A stretch of DNA of 64,000 nt. Origin: Bradyrhizobium lablabi. GTDB taxonomy: Bacteria; Pseudomonadota; Alphaproteobacteria; Rhizobiales; Xanthobacteraceae. Within the stretch, counting starts at the first letter, position 1. Each line of letters opens with the position of its first letter. Positions 35,652-44,130 of the stretch are shown one piece after another. Location: NCBI RefSeq assembly GCF_018131005.1, contig NZ_JAFCJK010000008.1, positions 1-64,000 of the forward strand, in the 5' to 3' direction. A program made the translations under genes and the position numbers. The notes beneath the pieces were generated by a model, which was not told the origin of the DNA, did no database searches, and was given only the letters and a program-made list of their open reading frames with translations.

Positions 35652-35721
35652 GGTCAGCTTGTAAGATAAAGACGACGGGCCGCGCAAGCATGCGCGCGGG
35701 CCTTGCAGAGAGGCTTGTTCG

Positions 35722-36156
35722 ATGGGGAGTGGCCTTCTGGCGCTGATGGTCGCGGCGATCTTCACGGGGGCAGCGCTCTACGTGAATATGGTTGAGCAGC
35801 CTGCGCGGCTCACTCTCGATGACCGCGCGCTGCTCGCCGAGTGGAAGCCGTCCTACCGGCGCGGCTTTGCGATGCAGGCGCCGCTTGCCCTGATCGGATG
35901 CATCCTCGGCCTGATCGCCTGGTGGCAGGCGTTGCATCCAGGGTTCCTGATCGGCGCCGTGGCGATGATCGCTCCATGGCCATGGACGATTTTCGTCATT
36001 AAACCAACCAATGATGCGCTGCTTGCCACCGAGTTCGACCAGGCGGGGCCCCAGTCGCGGGCCCTGGTCGTGAAATGGGGCGGGCTTCATGGCGTTCGCA
36101 CCGTACTGGGCGCAATCGGCACGCTCGCCTACCTCTGGGGATGTCTGCAGCGTTAG
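35722..36156 (+). CDS. DUF1772 (anthrone-oxygenase-like) membrane protein
   Basis: A 144-residue, four-helix membrane protein. The pattern FTGAALYVNMVEQPARL at the first helix, the WKPSYRRGFAMQAPLALIG loop and NDALLATEFDQAGPQSRALVVKW are typical of DUF1772, related to fungal anthrone oxygenases. The enzymatic activity of bacterial members is not established. It is followed by a dispersed repeat. Confidence 0.85.
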   Translation: MGSGLLALMVAAIFTGAALYVNMVEQPARLTLDDRALLAEWKPSYRRGFAMQAPLALIGCILGLIAWWQALHPGFLIGAVAMIAPWPWTIFVIKPTNDALLATEFDQAGPQSRALVVKWGGLHGVRTVLGAIGTLAYLWGCLQR

Positions 36157-36162
36157 AGTTAG

Positions 36163-36234
36163 AGCATGATCCGGAAAGGTGTGTCGCTGTTTTCCTTCAC
36201 GACAAACGCGGAGCGTTTGCGCGGAGATCATGCT
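36163..36234. repeat. Dispersed palindrome with AGCATGAT arms, copy 3 (longer variant)
   Basis: AGCATGATCCGGAAA at the left and AGATCATGCT at the right enclose a smaller hairpin (AAACGCGGAGCGTTT). The centre is longer than in the copies at 2547 and 19106, so this is a variant or an element with an insertion. It starts 7 nt after the DUF1772 stop. Confidence 0.65.
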
Positions 36235-36303
36235 TTCAAACAACAAAGAGATAAGATCATGATGCTATTCGACCTGATCGCATCATGATCTCGGATTCGC
36301 GAC

Positions 36304-36921
36304 ATGACGGTTGTTCCCGCCGACGAGAAGGCGGAGCCGGTCCGCTACGCCTACAAGGCGTCTTTGATCGGCTCCGCGCATCAGTTTGAGCTGACGGACG
36401 GCGGGCTGTCGTGGCGGATCGCCGGTAGGTCGGGCCTGTGGCTCTATACCGACATCGCATCCGTCAAACTGTCTTACCGTCCGGTATCGATGCAGCAGCA
36501 GCGGTTTCGCGCCGACATCGACAACGCCAAGGGCGGGCGGATCGCGATCCTCTCGACCACCTGGCAGACCGCGACGCTCATGGCGCCGCAGGGGCAGGGC
36601 TATCGCGACTTCATCGTTGAACTGCACCGCCGGATGCAGGCGGCGGGCAGCAAGGCAACGCTCATCGGCGGCCTCGGGCCGAAGACCTACGCGGCGGCGC
36701 TGGCGCTGCTGGCGGTCCTGGCAATCGCGATGATCGCACTGTTTGTCCGCGCGCTGGCGGCTTCGGAATGGACTGGCGCGTTGTTCCTGGTCGGTTTCGC
36801 CGTGTTGTTCGCCTGGCAGGTCGGAGGCTTCGTCACGCGCAACCGGCCACGGCGCTACGGCTTCGATCATCTCCCTGACGTGCTGCTGCCGCCTTCTGTC
36901 GCAAAGCGCAGCGAAATATAG
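36304..36921 (+). CDS. Membrane protein with PH-like N-terminal domain, unknown function
   Basis: A 205-residue protein I cannot name. Residues about 15-115 are beta-rich and PH-like (FELTDGGLSWRIAGRSGLWL, then IASVKLSYRPVSMQQQRFRA and IAILSTTWQTATLMAPQG). Residues about 125-180 hold two transmembrane helices, followed by a basic C-terminus (GFVTRNRPRRYGFDHLP). The domain order suggests a membrane-tethered binding protein. It stands alone. Confidence 0.6.
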   Translation: MTVVPADEKAEPVRYAYKASLIGSAHQFELTDGGLSWRIAGRSGLWLYTDIASVKLSYRPVSMQQQRFRADIDNAKGGRIAILSTTWQTATLMAPQGQGYRDFIVELHRRMQAAGSKATLIGGLGPKTYAAALALLAVLAIAMIALFVRALAASEWTGALFLVGFAVLFAWQVGGFVTRNRPRRYGFDHLPDVLLPPSVAKRSEI

Positions 36922-36957
36922 CTTCGCGCTTCCCCTGAGCGGAGAGGGCATCGCCGG

Positions 36958-38301
36958 TCATTCCGTCGAGTCAAAATCCTCTTCGGTCGCGCTCAACATC
37001 CCCGCCAGTGTCCTCAAGCCCAGCTCGAGCTGCTCCATCGGCGGTGCGGCGAGCGCGAGTCGCACGGCATTGGGCGCGTGGCCGGGCGTGACGGCAAAGG
37101 TGGTCGACGGAGTCAGCGCTATGTCGCGCCGTGCGGCCGCCGTGACAAAGGTCTGCGAACGCCAATGCGGCGGCAATATCAGCCACATGTGATAGGACTT
37201 CGGGTTGGTCTGCACTTCGAAACTCGTAAAATGCTTCGCCGCCATCTGCTGGCGCCGCCCGGCATCGATTCGCTTCAGCCGCGACAGTTCTGCTGCCGTG
37301 CCGTCGCCCATCAGTCGCTGTCCCGCGGCGAAGGCATAGCCTGACGCCGTCCAGCCGCCCGATCGCACCGCGGCCATGACGCTCTCGCGCAGCCGTGGCG
37401 GCGGGACGATGAAACCGAGCGCGAGGCCCGGCGCGACCTTCTTCGACAGGCTGTCGAGCACGATGCAGCTATCGGGCGCGAGTGCGGCGAGCGGTACCTC
37501 CTCGTCGAGGAAGCCGTAGACCGTGTCCTCGATGACCGTTAGGCCGAGCTTCTCGATCACGCGCAAGAGATCGACACGACGCTCGGCCGGCATGGTGATG
37601 CCGAGCGGGTTCTGGATCGTGGGCTGAATGTACAATGCCGACAGATGCGCCTCGCGATGCGCCTTCTGCACCGCGTCCGGACGTACGCCGTGCTCATCCA
37701 TCGCGAGCGGCACCAGCGTGACGCCAAGCCGCGCCGCGATGCCCTTGATGAAGGGATAGGTCAGCGCCTCGACGCCGCAGCGTCCGCCGGGCGGCGCGAC
37801 GGCCGCGAGCGCCGCGGCGATGCATTGCCGTCCGTTGGCGGTGAAGACGATCTGGTCCGGGCTTGGCATCCAGCTCTTGCGCGCGAGAAACTCCGCCGAA
37901 ATGGTGCGCGCCGCGCGAGTCCCAAAACTGGTCGCCTGCCGCAGTGCGACTTCGAGCGCTTCCGGACGTTCGAGCCCTTCGAGGCTTTTTGCGATCATCG
38001 CCGTCTGGTGCGGGAGCAGTGGATAGTTGAATTCGAGATCGATGCGGGCGCCGCGCGGCTCCGTCGACGCGGCGACGCCACGACGTGCTTCTCCGGAGAC
38101 GAATGTCCCCCGGCCGACTTCGCCGACCACAAGCCCGCGCCGCAACAGCTCGGTATAGACCCGGCTCGCGGTCGACACGGCAATTCCGCGGTCATAGGCG
38201 AAATGGCGTTGCGGCGGCAGGCGGTCGCCAGCCTTGAGCGCGCCGCTGGCAATCTCGGCGGCGACCGCGTCGGCCAGCTTCAGATATTCGAATCTCGACA
38301 T
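36958..38301 (-). CDS. MocR/PdxR-type transcription factor (GntR wHTH fused to a class I aminotransferase domain)
   Basis: A 447-residue regulator. Residues 1-70 form a GntR winged helix (EIASGALKAGDRLPPQRHFA, then ASRVYTELLRRGLVVGEVGRGTFV). Residues about 90-440 are a fold-type I aminotransferase domain with the PLP-binding lysine in LDSLSKKVAPGLALGF (K287) and the NPLGITMP loop. MocR proteins bind PLP and amino-compounds and control nearby metabolic genes, often their own. The intergenic region holds a repeat-like operator candidate next to its start. Confidence 0.92.
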   Translation of the reverse strand: MSRFEYLKLADAVAAEIASGALKAGDRLPPQRHFAYDRGIAVSTASRVYTELLRRGLVVGEVGRGTFVSGEARRGVAASTEPRGARIDLEFNYPLLPHQTAMIAKSLEGLERPEALEVALRQATSFGTRAARTISAEFLARKSWMPSPDQIVFTANGRQCIAAALAAVAPPGGRCGVEALTYPFIKGIAARLGVTLVPLAMDEHGVRPDAVQKAHREAHLSALYIQPTIQNPLGITMPAERRVDLLRVIEKLGLTVIEDTVYGFLDEEVPLAALAPDSCIVLDSLSKKVAPGLALGFIVPPPRLRESVMAAVRSGGWTASGYAFAAGQRLMGDGTAAELSRLKRIDAGRRQQMAAKHFTSFEVQTNPKSYHMWLILPPHWRSQTFVTAAARRDIALTPSTTFAVTPGHAPNAVRLALAAPPMEQLELGLRTLAGMLSATEEDFDSTE

Positions 38302-38303
38302 TA

Positions 38304-38346
38304 TTGTACCGAGAGCAATGTTTTACTTGCTCCGAGTAATGTACCG
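38304..38346. promoter_or_regulatory. Candidate operator of the MocR-type regulator
   Basis: Just upstream of the regulator's ATG, GAGCAA (38313-38318) and TTGCTC (38327-38332) form an inverted repeat inside two direct copies of TGTACCG (38305 and 38340). MocR regulators are known to use paired direct repeats near their own promoters, so autoregulation is plausible. Confidence 0.45.
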
Positions 38347-38484
38347 GATCATTTATAGCGAAGCAAGCCCGCGATGCACTGAAGAGAGCGCAAGCAATCC
38401 GAGGTGTCGGAAAGGTGCAAGTGCCGAAACAGCATTTGTATCAATTGCATCGCTTGGCCGCGCGGGCCCTCGAAGGAGATGACA

Positions 38485-38721
38485 ATGACCACGATATCCT
38501 CAGCCGCCGTGCCGCCAGCGCGAGGCAGTATCCCGGGTGGATTGTTCCGATTGCTCCGAGCCTGGACCGATGCGCTCGCCACCTATTGGGTGCGCCGGGA
38601 AGCGATCAAGACCTTGCGCCGCCTCGACGACAGGGCGCTGCGCGATATCGGAATCTCGCGCTGCCATATCGAGACGGCCGTCACAGGCGACATTGATCTC
38701 GAGCTTATCCGGATTCGTTGA
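38485..38721 (+). CDS. DUF1127 small protein
   Basis: A 78-residue protein whose C-terminal half is a DUF1127 domain (REAIKTLRRLDDRALRDIGI, then SRCHIE). Small DUF1127 proteins in Rhizobiales are often stress-induced and some act in RNA turnover or phosphate and carbon metabolism; the role here is unknown. The GAAGGAG site at 38473-38478 decides the start at 38485 rather than the ATG at 38479 or the open frame from 38404. Confidence 0.85.
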   Translation: MTTISSAAVPPARGSIPGGLFRLLRAWTDALATYWVRREAIKTLRRLDDRALRDIGISRCHIETAVTGDIDLELIRIR

Positions 38722-38749
38722 GATTGGTTATGCGTTCGCACGCGACGTT

Positions 38750-38783
38750 AAAGCGCGATGACAATGGATCAGCATCGCGCTTT
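38750..38783. terminator. Perfect hairpin between DUF1127 and the universal stress gene
   Basis: AAAGCGCGATG pairs with CATCGCGCTTT (11 bp) around a 12-base loop. It can serve as a terminator for the DUF1127 gene and lies directly before the repeat at 38798. Confidence 0.6.
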
Positions 38784-38797
38784 AGGTCATTGTTCGG

Positions 38798-38840
38798 GCG
38801 TGATCTTTTCGGAAAGCTCCTGCGCACTTTTCCGGATCAG
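38798..38840. repeat. Dispersed repeat related to the GCATGATC palindromes, copy 4
   Basis: GCGTGATCTTTTCGGAAA at the left and CACTTTTCCGGATCAGG at the right form an imperfect hairpin around GCTCCTGCG. The arms share the GATC and TTCCGG cores with the other three elements. It abuts the end of the universal stress gene. Confidence 0.65.
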
Positions 38841-38844
38841 GGCC

Positions 38845-39270
38845 TTAGTGCCTCACCACCAGCACCGAACATTTGGCATAACGCACGACGTGCCCGGCAT
38901 TTGAGCCGAGGAAGTATGTGCGCATCGCCGGGCGGTGCGACGTCATCACGATGAGGTCGGCCTTCATCGCGGCGGCCTCTTCGAGGATCTCATGATAGAT
39001 GCCGCCCTGGCGGACCACGCCGGAGATGCGGTCCGGCTCGACGCCGGACTCGCGCGCCACGATCGCAAGGGCCTCTTCCGAGGTTTCCCGCTGCTGGGCG
39101 TCGAAATCGGCCGGCACATATTCGGCAAGCATCACCGGCGTCATCGGCAGCACGTTGAGCAGGCGGATCGAGCCGTTCCAGGTCCGCGACAGCGTCGCGG
39201 CGGTTGCCAGCGCAGGCTTCGCCAGATCGGTGTCGGCGAGGTCGATCGGCACGAGAATGGACTTGTACAT
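38845..39270 (-). CDS. Universal stress protein (UspA family)
   Basis: A 141-residue single Usp domain: MYKSILVPIDLADTDLAKPA at the N-terminus, VLPMTPVMLAEYVPADF in the middle and an ATP-loop-like end (MTSHRPAMRTYFLGSNAGHV, then VRYAKCSVLVVRH). The canonical G-2x-G-9x-G-S/T motif is only partly kept, so nucleotide binding is unsure. A GGAGAGG site precedes the ATG. It is a monocistronic stress protein. Confidence 0.9.
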   Translation of the reverse strand: MYKSILVPIDLADTDLAKPALATAATLSRTWNGSIRLLNVLPMTPVMLAEYVPADFDAQQRETSEEALAIVARESGVEPDRISGVVRQGGIYHEILEEAAAMKADLIVMTSHRPAMRTYFLGSNAGHVVRYAKCSVLVVRH

Positions 39271-39420
39271 CTGCGCCTCTCCGCGATTGGTCCGGAGCCG
39301 TTTGGTCCCTCTTGCGCCGGGACGCGAGCCCTCATTTTTATGTTGATGTTTTTTAAACGCGAACGGTCCCCTGTCGCGCGAGCGCAGTATAGCACGAAAC
39401 GACAGCGATGTCCGCCGGCC

Positions 39421-39963
39421 TCAGTCGTGCGACGACTGCCGCAACAATTTCGGGCTGACGAACAGGATCAGCTTGCCGCGGCGGAACGACACCTCGTTCC
39501 AGTCATCGGTCGCGAAATCGAAGACCGCAAGCCCTGACGTCGGCAGATTGTCGCGCAACGCCTTCCTCGCGGCCTCGTCGCCACTGCCGGTCAATGTCAG
39601 CGCCAGCTCGTGCATGCCGGGATTGTGGCCGACCAGCATCAGCCGCTTCGGATCAGTGGCGGAGGCCATGCGGATCGTGGTTAGCAATTGCGTCGGATCG
39701 GCGCCGTAGAGCTCCGGCAGGAATTCGACTGACGGCTGCGGCGCAAGGCCCTGCATCGCCTCGCGCGCGATCTCCCAGGTCTGCGCCGCGCGGACCGCCG
39801 GTGACACCAAGACCCGATCGGGAAAGGGCGGGTGGCGGCCGATCCAGCCGCCCATCTCAGCGGCATCACGTCGGCCGCGATCGTCGAGGCGGCGGTCCTG
39901 GTCATGCCCCGAAGGTGCATCGGTCTCGGTTTTGGCATGACGCAGCAGCAGCAAACGGCGCAT
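39421..39963 (-). CDS. sixA: SixA-like phosphohistidine phosphatase
   Basis: A 180-residue histidine phosphatase superfamily protein. The catalytic RHG-type motif is LLLLRHAKTETDAP (His9), the second Arg lies in SPAVRAAQTWE, and the second His is in LMLVGHNPGMHELAL. SixA removes phosphate from HPt domains and from the nitrogen PTS protein NPr. An orphan HPt protein occurs at 26380 in this window, but no direct link is shown. Confidence 0.85.
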   Translation of the reverse strand: MRRLLLLRHAKTETDAPSGHDQDRRLDDRGRRDAAEMGGWIGRHPPFPDRVLVSPAVRAAQTWEIAREAMQGLAPQPSVEFLPELYGADPTQLLTTIRMASATDPKRLMLVGHNPGMHELALTLTGSGDEAARKALRDNLPTSGLAVFDFATDDWNEVSFRRGKLILFVSPKLLRQSSHD

Positions 39964-40057
39964 GGACTATTATCTCGATTCGTTCAGCCGAATTAATTCT
40001 ACAAGCTCGTGCCCGGGACAAGGTGACAAGCGCCGCAGCGGTTCGTAAGAGAACGAC

Positions 40058-41533
40058 ATGAGCGAGACTTCCACAAGTGCGGCGGAGGGCCCCGACGAGG
40101 CGGCTTCGCCCCGTGCGCGCCTGTTACACGATCTTGACGTCGATATCTGCGTGGTCGGAGCGGGGCTTGCCGGCCTGACGGTCGCGCGTGAGGCGGCCCG
40201 CCTCGGTGCGAGCGTTGCCGTGCTCGAGGGCCGCCACGTCGGCTGGAACGCCTCAGGCCACCAACTCGGCACCGTGATGCCGGGCTTCAACCTGCCGGTC
40301 TCGGGCCTCATCGAAAGGGTCGGGCTCGAAGATGCCCGCGAACTCTGGGCGCTGTCGAACGAGGGGGCCGAGTATGTCCGTGGCATCGCGACCGCGGGGC
40401 TGATCCCTGACATCGGCTTCAGCGAGGGCGCACTCGAAGTGCCCAACGTCGATGCGGGCGAGGCGCTGATCCGCCGCGTGCAGACGCTTGGCGAGGAGTT
40501 TGGGGCAGATGTCGAGGGCTGGCACGTCGACCGCGTCCGCAGCGTGCTGAAGACCGGCCGCTACTTCCACGGCATCCATTACCCCAAGGCCTTTCAGATC
40601 GACGGCCGCAAATATGTCCATGGGCTCGCAGCGCTCGCGACGCGCGTGGGCGCGCGGATATTCGAGGATACGCCGGTCGTCAGCATCGATTTTTCCGGCA
40701 TTCGCAAACGCATCGCGACGCCTTCGGCGCGGTTGCGCGCCTCGCACATCGTGCTGGCCGGCAACGTCCATCTCGGGGCGCCGCTGGAGCGATTGTCCGA
40801 GACGCTATTGCCGGTCTGGCGCTATGCGGCGTTGACCGAGCCGCTCGGTGAGCGGCTGGCTGACGCGATCGCCTTTCAGGGTTCGGTGATCGATAGCGAT
40901 GGCATCGATCATTTCCGCATTGTCGAGGGTGACCGCCTGCTGTGGGCCAGCCCGGAGACCACGTGGCCCGCGCAATCGACGAGATTCGCCAGGGGTGTGC
41001 AGCGCCGGATCGAGACTGTATTCCCGCAACTCGGGAAGGTGCCGATCGCGGAGACATTCGGCGGCGCGGTCGGGGTGACTGTGCATGGCATGCCGCAGAT
41101 CGGCCAGTTGCGCAAAGGACTCTGGGTCGCCAGCGGTTTCGGCCGGCAGGGACTCAACACGTCGGCGATGGCCGGGCAGTTGATCGCGCGCAGCATCCTT
41201 TGGGGGGACGAGCGCTGGCGGCTGTTCTCACCATTCGAACTGGTCTGGGCCGGCGGCGCTATCGGCCGCGTCGCGGGCCAGGTCATTGGCATGTGGGCGA
41301 GGGGCGCCTCATCCGCCGCCGGGGTATTCGCCCGCTACCGCGAGAGTGTCCGAGCCAAGGAGCGGATACGCGAGGACCGGCTTACCAAAGCCAATCTCAG
41401 GGCGGGAACCCGGGCGCCGTCGCGTCGCGGTCGGCTGCCCGTCGCCCCGCGCGCTTTTGGGGTACGGGAGCGCGCGGATGCACATCCTGTTCCCTCGCAA
41501 GAAAGTGAGAGGGTCCCGGACGATTCGATGTAA
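40058..41533 (+). CDS. FAD-dependent oxidoreductase (DAO / PuuB-like)
   Basis: A 491-residue amine or amino-acid oxidase-like flavoprotein. The FAD motif CVVGAGLAGLTVAREAARLG is near residue 30, with GWNASGHQLGTVMPG next to the flavin, and the C-terminal GMPQIGQLRKGLWVASGFGR closes the fold. PuuB-type enzymes oxidise gamma-glutamyl-putrescine or related amines; the substrate is unknown. About 60 residues beyond the family end are Arg/Pro/Ser-rich. Start at 40058 follows an AAGAGAA site. Confidence 0.85.
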   Translation: MSETSTSAAEGPDEAASPRARLLHDLDVDICVVGAGLAGLTVAREAARLGASVAVLEGRHVGWNASGHQLGTVMPGFNLPVSGLIERVGLEDARELWALSNEGAEYVRGIATAGLIPDIGFSEGALEVPNVDAGEALIRRVQTLGEEFGADVEGWHVDRVRSVLKTGRYFHGIHYPKAFQIDGRKYVHGLAALATRVGARIFEDTPVVSIDFSGIRKRIATPSARLRASHIVLAGNVHLGAPLERLSETLLPVWRYAALTEPLGERLADAIAFQGSVIDSDGIDHFRIVEGDRLLWASPETTWPAQSTRFARGVQRRIETVFPQLGKVPIAETFGGAVGVTVHGMPQIGQLRKGLWVASGFGRQGLNTSAMAGQLIARSILWGDERWRLFSPFELVWAGGAIGRVAGQVIGMWARGASSAAGVFARYRESVRAKERIREDRLTKANLRAGTRAPSRRGRLPVAPRAFGVRERADAHPVPSQESERVPDDSM

Positions 41534-41592
41534 TTTCGGGCGGGTACAACCGTATTTGATGGAGAACATTTGTACCCATCGGAGAAGCTGTG

Positions 41593-42093
41593 ATGATCGA
41601 TCGCCGTATCCTGCTTGCTGCTGTCGCGAGCCTACCGGGCCTGGCTGTTTTCCGCTGGTTGCAGGCCTCGCCGGCGCGGGCCGCCGAGAAATTCGAGATT
41701 GAGAAGACCGATGCCGAGTGGCGCGCGCAATTGACGCCGCAGCAATATGACATATTGCGCAGGCAGGGCACCGAGCGTCCATGGTCGAGCCCGCTCCTCA
41801 AGGAGCATCGCAAGGGCGTCTTCGCCTGCGCCGGCTGTAACCTGCCGCTGTTCTCCTCCGACACCAAATTCGAGAGCGGCACCGGCTGGCCGAGCTTCTA
41901 CCAGCCGCTCGAGGGCGCGGTCGGCACCACCCAGGATCGTACCTTCGGCATGGTCCGCACCGAGGTGCATTGTAGCCGTTGCGGCGGCCATCTCGGCCAC
42001 GTCTTCGATGACGGGCCAAAGCCGACCGGTCTGCGCTACTGCATGGACGGTTTTGCCCTGGTGTTTCATCCGGCGGCGCCCTCGGCGACTTGA
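41593..42093 (+). CDS. msrB: Exported peptide-methionine (R)-S-oxide reductase MsrB
   Basis: A 166-residue MsrB with a Tat-like or Sec signal (MIDRRILLAAVASLPGLAVF, ending ARAAE). Zinc-binding cysteines are C79/C82 (CAGC) and C127/C130 (CSRC); the catalytic Cys is C150 in RYCMDGFALVF. It reduces methionine-R-sulfoxide in proteins. The ATG at 41593 follows GGAGAAG; an in-frame GTG at 41590 is an alternative. The signal implies periplasmic repair, and the required electron donor is not encoded nearby. A terminator separates it from the flagellar genes. Confidence 0.92.
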   Translation: MIDRRILLAAVASLPGLAVFRWLQASPARAAEKFEIEKTDAEWRAQLTPQQYDILRRQGTERPWSSPLLKEHRKGVFACAGCNLPLFSSDTKFESGTGWPSFYQPLEGAVGTTQDRTFGMVRTEVHCSRCGGHLGHVFDDGPKPTGLRYCMDGFALVFHPAAPSAT

Positions 42094-42132
42094 CGCACTC
42101 TCCCGGCAATTGTTGCCGGCCCGGCAATTGTG

Positions 42133-42160
42133 CCCCGGTCCCGCGACCGGGGTTTTTCTT
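42133..42160 (+). terminator. Rho-independent terminator after msrB
   Basis: CCCCGGTC pairs with GACCGGGG around a CCGC loop and is followed by TTTTTCTTTT. It isolates the flagellar promoter at 42193 from msrB transcription. Confidence 0.85.
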
Positions 42161-42192
42161 TTAAATACATGATTTAGCTACGTTTTGCCTGC

Positions 42193-42208
42193 TGGCACGA
42201 CGCTTGCG
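42193..42208 (+). promoter_or_regulatory. Sigma-54 promoter motif for flgE
   Basis: TGGCACGACGCTTGCG matches TGGCAC-N5-TTGCA except for the last base; GG and GC are correctly spaced. It is 69 nt upstream of the flgE ATG. In Caulobacter, hook genes are sigma-54 dependent and activated by FlbD, so the same control is likely here. No FlbD site could be defined. Confidence 0.75.
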
Positions 42209-42276
42209 ACACTCTCCGCCGATGCGGCCAGTTCTCGGAACGCGGGCCGCCGGGAACCGGATTTGGAGAACGTGTC

Positions 42277-44082
42277 ATGGGTATCTTCGGCGCACTTACG
42301 ACCTCTGTCGGTGGCTTGCGCGCAGAGTCGTACGCACTCGAGAACATCTCAGGCAATATCGCCAACTCGCAGACCACGGCGTTCAAGCGCATTGACACCT
42401 CCTTCCTCGACCTCATTCCGCAGACCGCGCTGACTGCGCAGCTTGCGGGCGGCGTCACGGCACAATCCCGCTCGACCAACTCGGTGCAGGGCGACGTGCA
42501 GCCCGCGTCGGTTGCGACCTTCATGGCGATCAACGGCAACGGCTTTTTCGCGGTGCAGAAGCCCGGCACCTTCACCGACAATCAGCCGGTATTCGACGGT
42601 GTCGACCGCTACACCCGCCGCGGCGACTTCCAACTCGACAAGAGCGGCTACCTGGTCAATGGCGCAGGCTACTACCTCGAAGGTGTCCCGATCGACCCGA
42701 CCACGGGCAACCCCTCGGGCAGTTCGCCGCAGGTGCTGCGATTCCAGAACGACTTCCTGCCGGCGCAACAGACCACCAAGGTCGACTATCGCGCCAACCT
42801 CGCAAGTTATCCTCTGACCACCAAGCACGACACGTCGGTTCCGGGCTCTGAGCTGATTGCACCGGGATCCTTCAGCTCGGGCCATAACCCGCTGGTGCTG
42901 GGCACGCCGGCGGCGCCGTTCACCGATTCCACGTTCACCGGCACGGTTCAGAGCAACAAGGCGACGCCTTCGGTGGCGAATACGGGCGCCACCGCTCTGT
43001 CAGGCGCCGCGGGCACCGATTCGATCAGCGCCAACTTCGCGGCCGGCGACACCATCACGGTGAACGGCACCGTCGTCACATTCGTGGCTTCCGGTGCCAC
43101 CGGCAACCAGCTCAACGTCACCGACAGCATCTCGACCCTGCTGAGCAAGATCGACTCGATCACCGGCACGGCCACCGCGTCGACGATCACCGGCGGCTCG
43201 ATCACTCTGCACTCGGGCACCACGAGCGATCTCTCGATCACGAGCTCGAACTCGACCGCCTTCGCTGCGCTCGGCTTTACCGGCAGCGTGTCCGCGAGCC
43301 GCGGCGGCGGCGGCACGGTCGGCACCGGCCAGGTGATTGGCAACGACAACTCGACTTTCCTCGACGAAAGCGTCGCGGGCGGCGCCGTCACCACTTACGA
43401 CGTATCGGGTGCGCCCGTGAACCTGCAGTTCCGCTGGGCCAAGACGGACAGCTCCTCGCAGGGTCCTGGTCATACCGATACCTGGAACCTGTTCTATCAG
43501 GTCAACCCGAATGCGACCGGTACCCAGGTCGCCTGGCAAAACGTCAATGTCAACTTCACCTTCTCCGCGAACGGCCAGATGTCGCCGGCGATCCCGACGG
43601 TGACGCTCAGCAACGCCGTCGTCAACGGCGTGTCGCTCGGCAATCCGGTCATCAACTTCGGCACCGGCGGCGTGACCCAGTTCGCCGACGCCAACGGCAA
43701 CGTCCAGGTCAACCAGATCCAGCAGGACGGCTTTCCCGCCGGTCAACTGCAATCGGTCAGCGTCTCGACCAACGGTCGCATCGTCGGCAACTACACCAAC
43801 GGCCGCAACATCGACCTCGCCGAGATCTCGGTGGCGACCTTCAACGGCACCAACTTCCTGAAGCGCGTCGATGGCGGCGCATTCGAGCAAACCGACGAAT
43901 CCGGCGCCCCGGTATTCGGCAACGCCGGAACCATCGTCGGTTCTTCGCTCGAAAGCTCCAACACCGACATCGCCGACGAATTCACCAAGCTGATCGTCAC
44001 GCAGCAGGCCTATTCGGCGAACACCAAGGTGATCACCACCTCCAACTCGATGGTGGAGGATCTGCTGAACGTGCTGCGCTGA
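42277..44082 (+). CDS. flgE: Flagellar hook protein FlgE
   Basis: A 601-residue hook subunit. The N-terminus MGIFGALTTSVGGLRAESYA and the rod/hook family motif ENISGNIANSQTTAFKRID are diagnostic; FMAINGNGFFAV and RRGDFQLDKSGYLVNGAGYY follow, and the C-terminal coil ends EFTKLIVTQQAYSANTKVIT. It is longer than E. coli FlgE (about 400) because of extra surface domains, one of which (residues about 237-337) recurs in FlgL. Expressed from the sigma-54 motif at 42193 and followed by flgK and flgL on the same strand. Confidence 0.95.
   Translation: MGIFGALTTSVGGLRAESYALENISGNIANSQTTAFKRIDTSFLDLIPQTALTAQLAGGVTAQSRSTNSVQGDVQPASVATFMAINGNGFFAVQKPGTFTDNQPVFDGVDRYTRRGDFQLDKSGYLVNGAGYYLEGVPIDPTTGNPSGSSPQVLRFQNDFLPAQQTTKVDYRANLASYPLTTKHDTSVPGSELIAPGSFSSGHNPLVLGTPAAPFTDSTFTGTVQSNKATPSVANTGATALSGAAGTDSISANFAAGDTITVNGTVVTFVASGATGNQLNVTDSISTLLSKIDSITGTATASTITGGSITLHSGTTSDLSITSSNSTAFAALGFTGSVSASRGGGGTVGTGQVIGNDNSTFLDESVAGGAVTTYDVSGAPVNLQFRWAKTDSSSQGPGHTDTWNLFYQVNPNATGTQVAWQNVNVNFTFSANGQMSPAIPTVTLSNAVVNGVSLGNPVINFGTGGVTQFADANGNVQVNQIQQDGFPAGQLQSVSVSTNGRIVGNYTNGRNIDLAEISVATFNGTNFLKRVDGGAFEQTDESGAPVFGNAGTIVGSSLESSNTDIADEFTKLIVTQQAYSANTKVITTSNSMVEDLLNVLR
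42985..43287 (+). repeat. Inserted module shared with FlgL (copy in flgE)
   Basis: This segment encodes GDTITVNGTVVTFVASGATG and surroundings, and aligns almost gap-free with 47027-47320 in flgL; the nucleotide match is also high. It is a beta-rich surface module of the kind I recall as DUF1522 in Rhizobiales flagellar proteins. Confidence 0.85.
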
Positions 44083-44130
44083 TCGCGGCGACGATACACG
44101 TTTGCACTTGTAAGAGGTGAGTAACACGTC

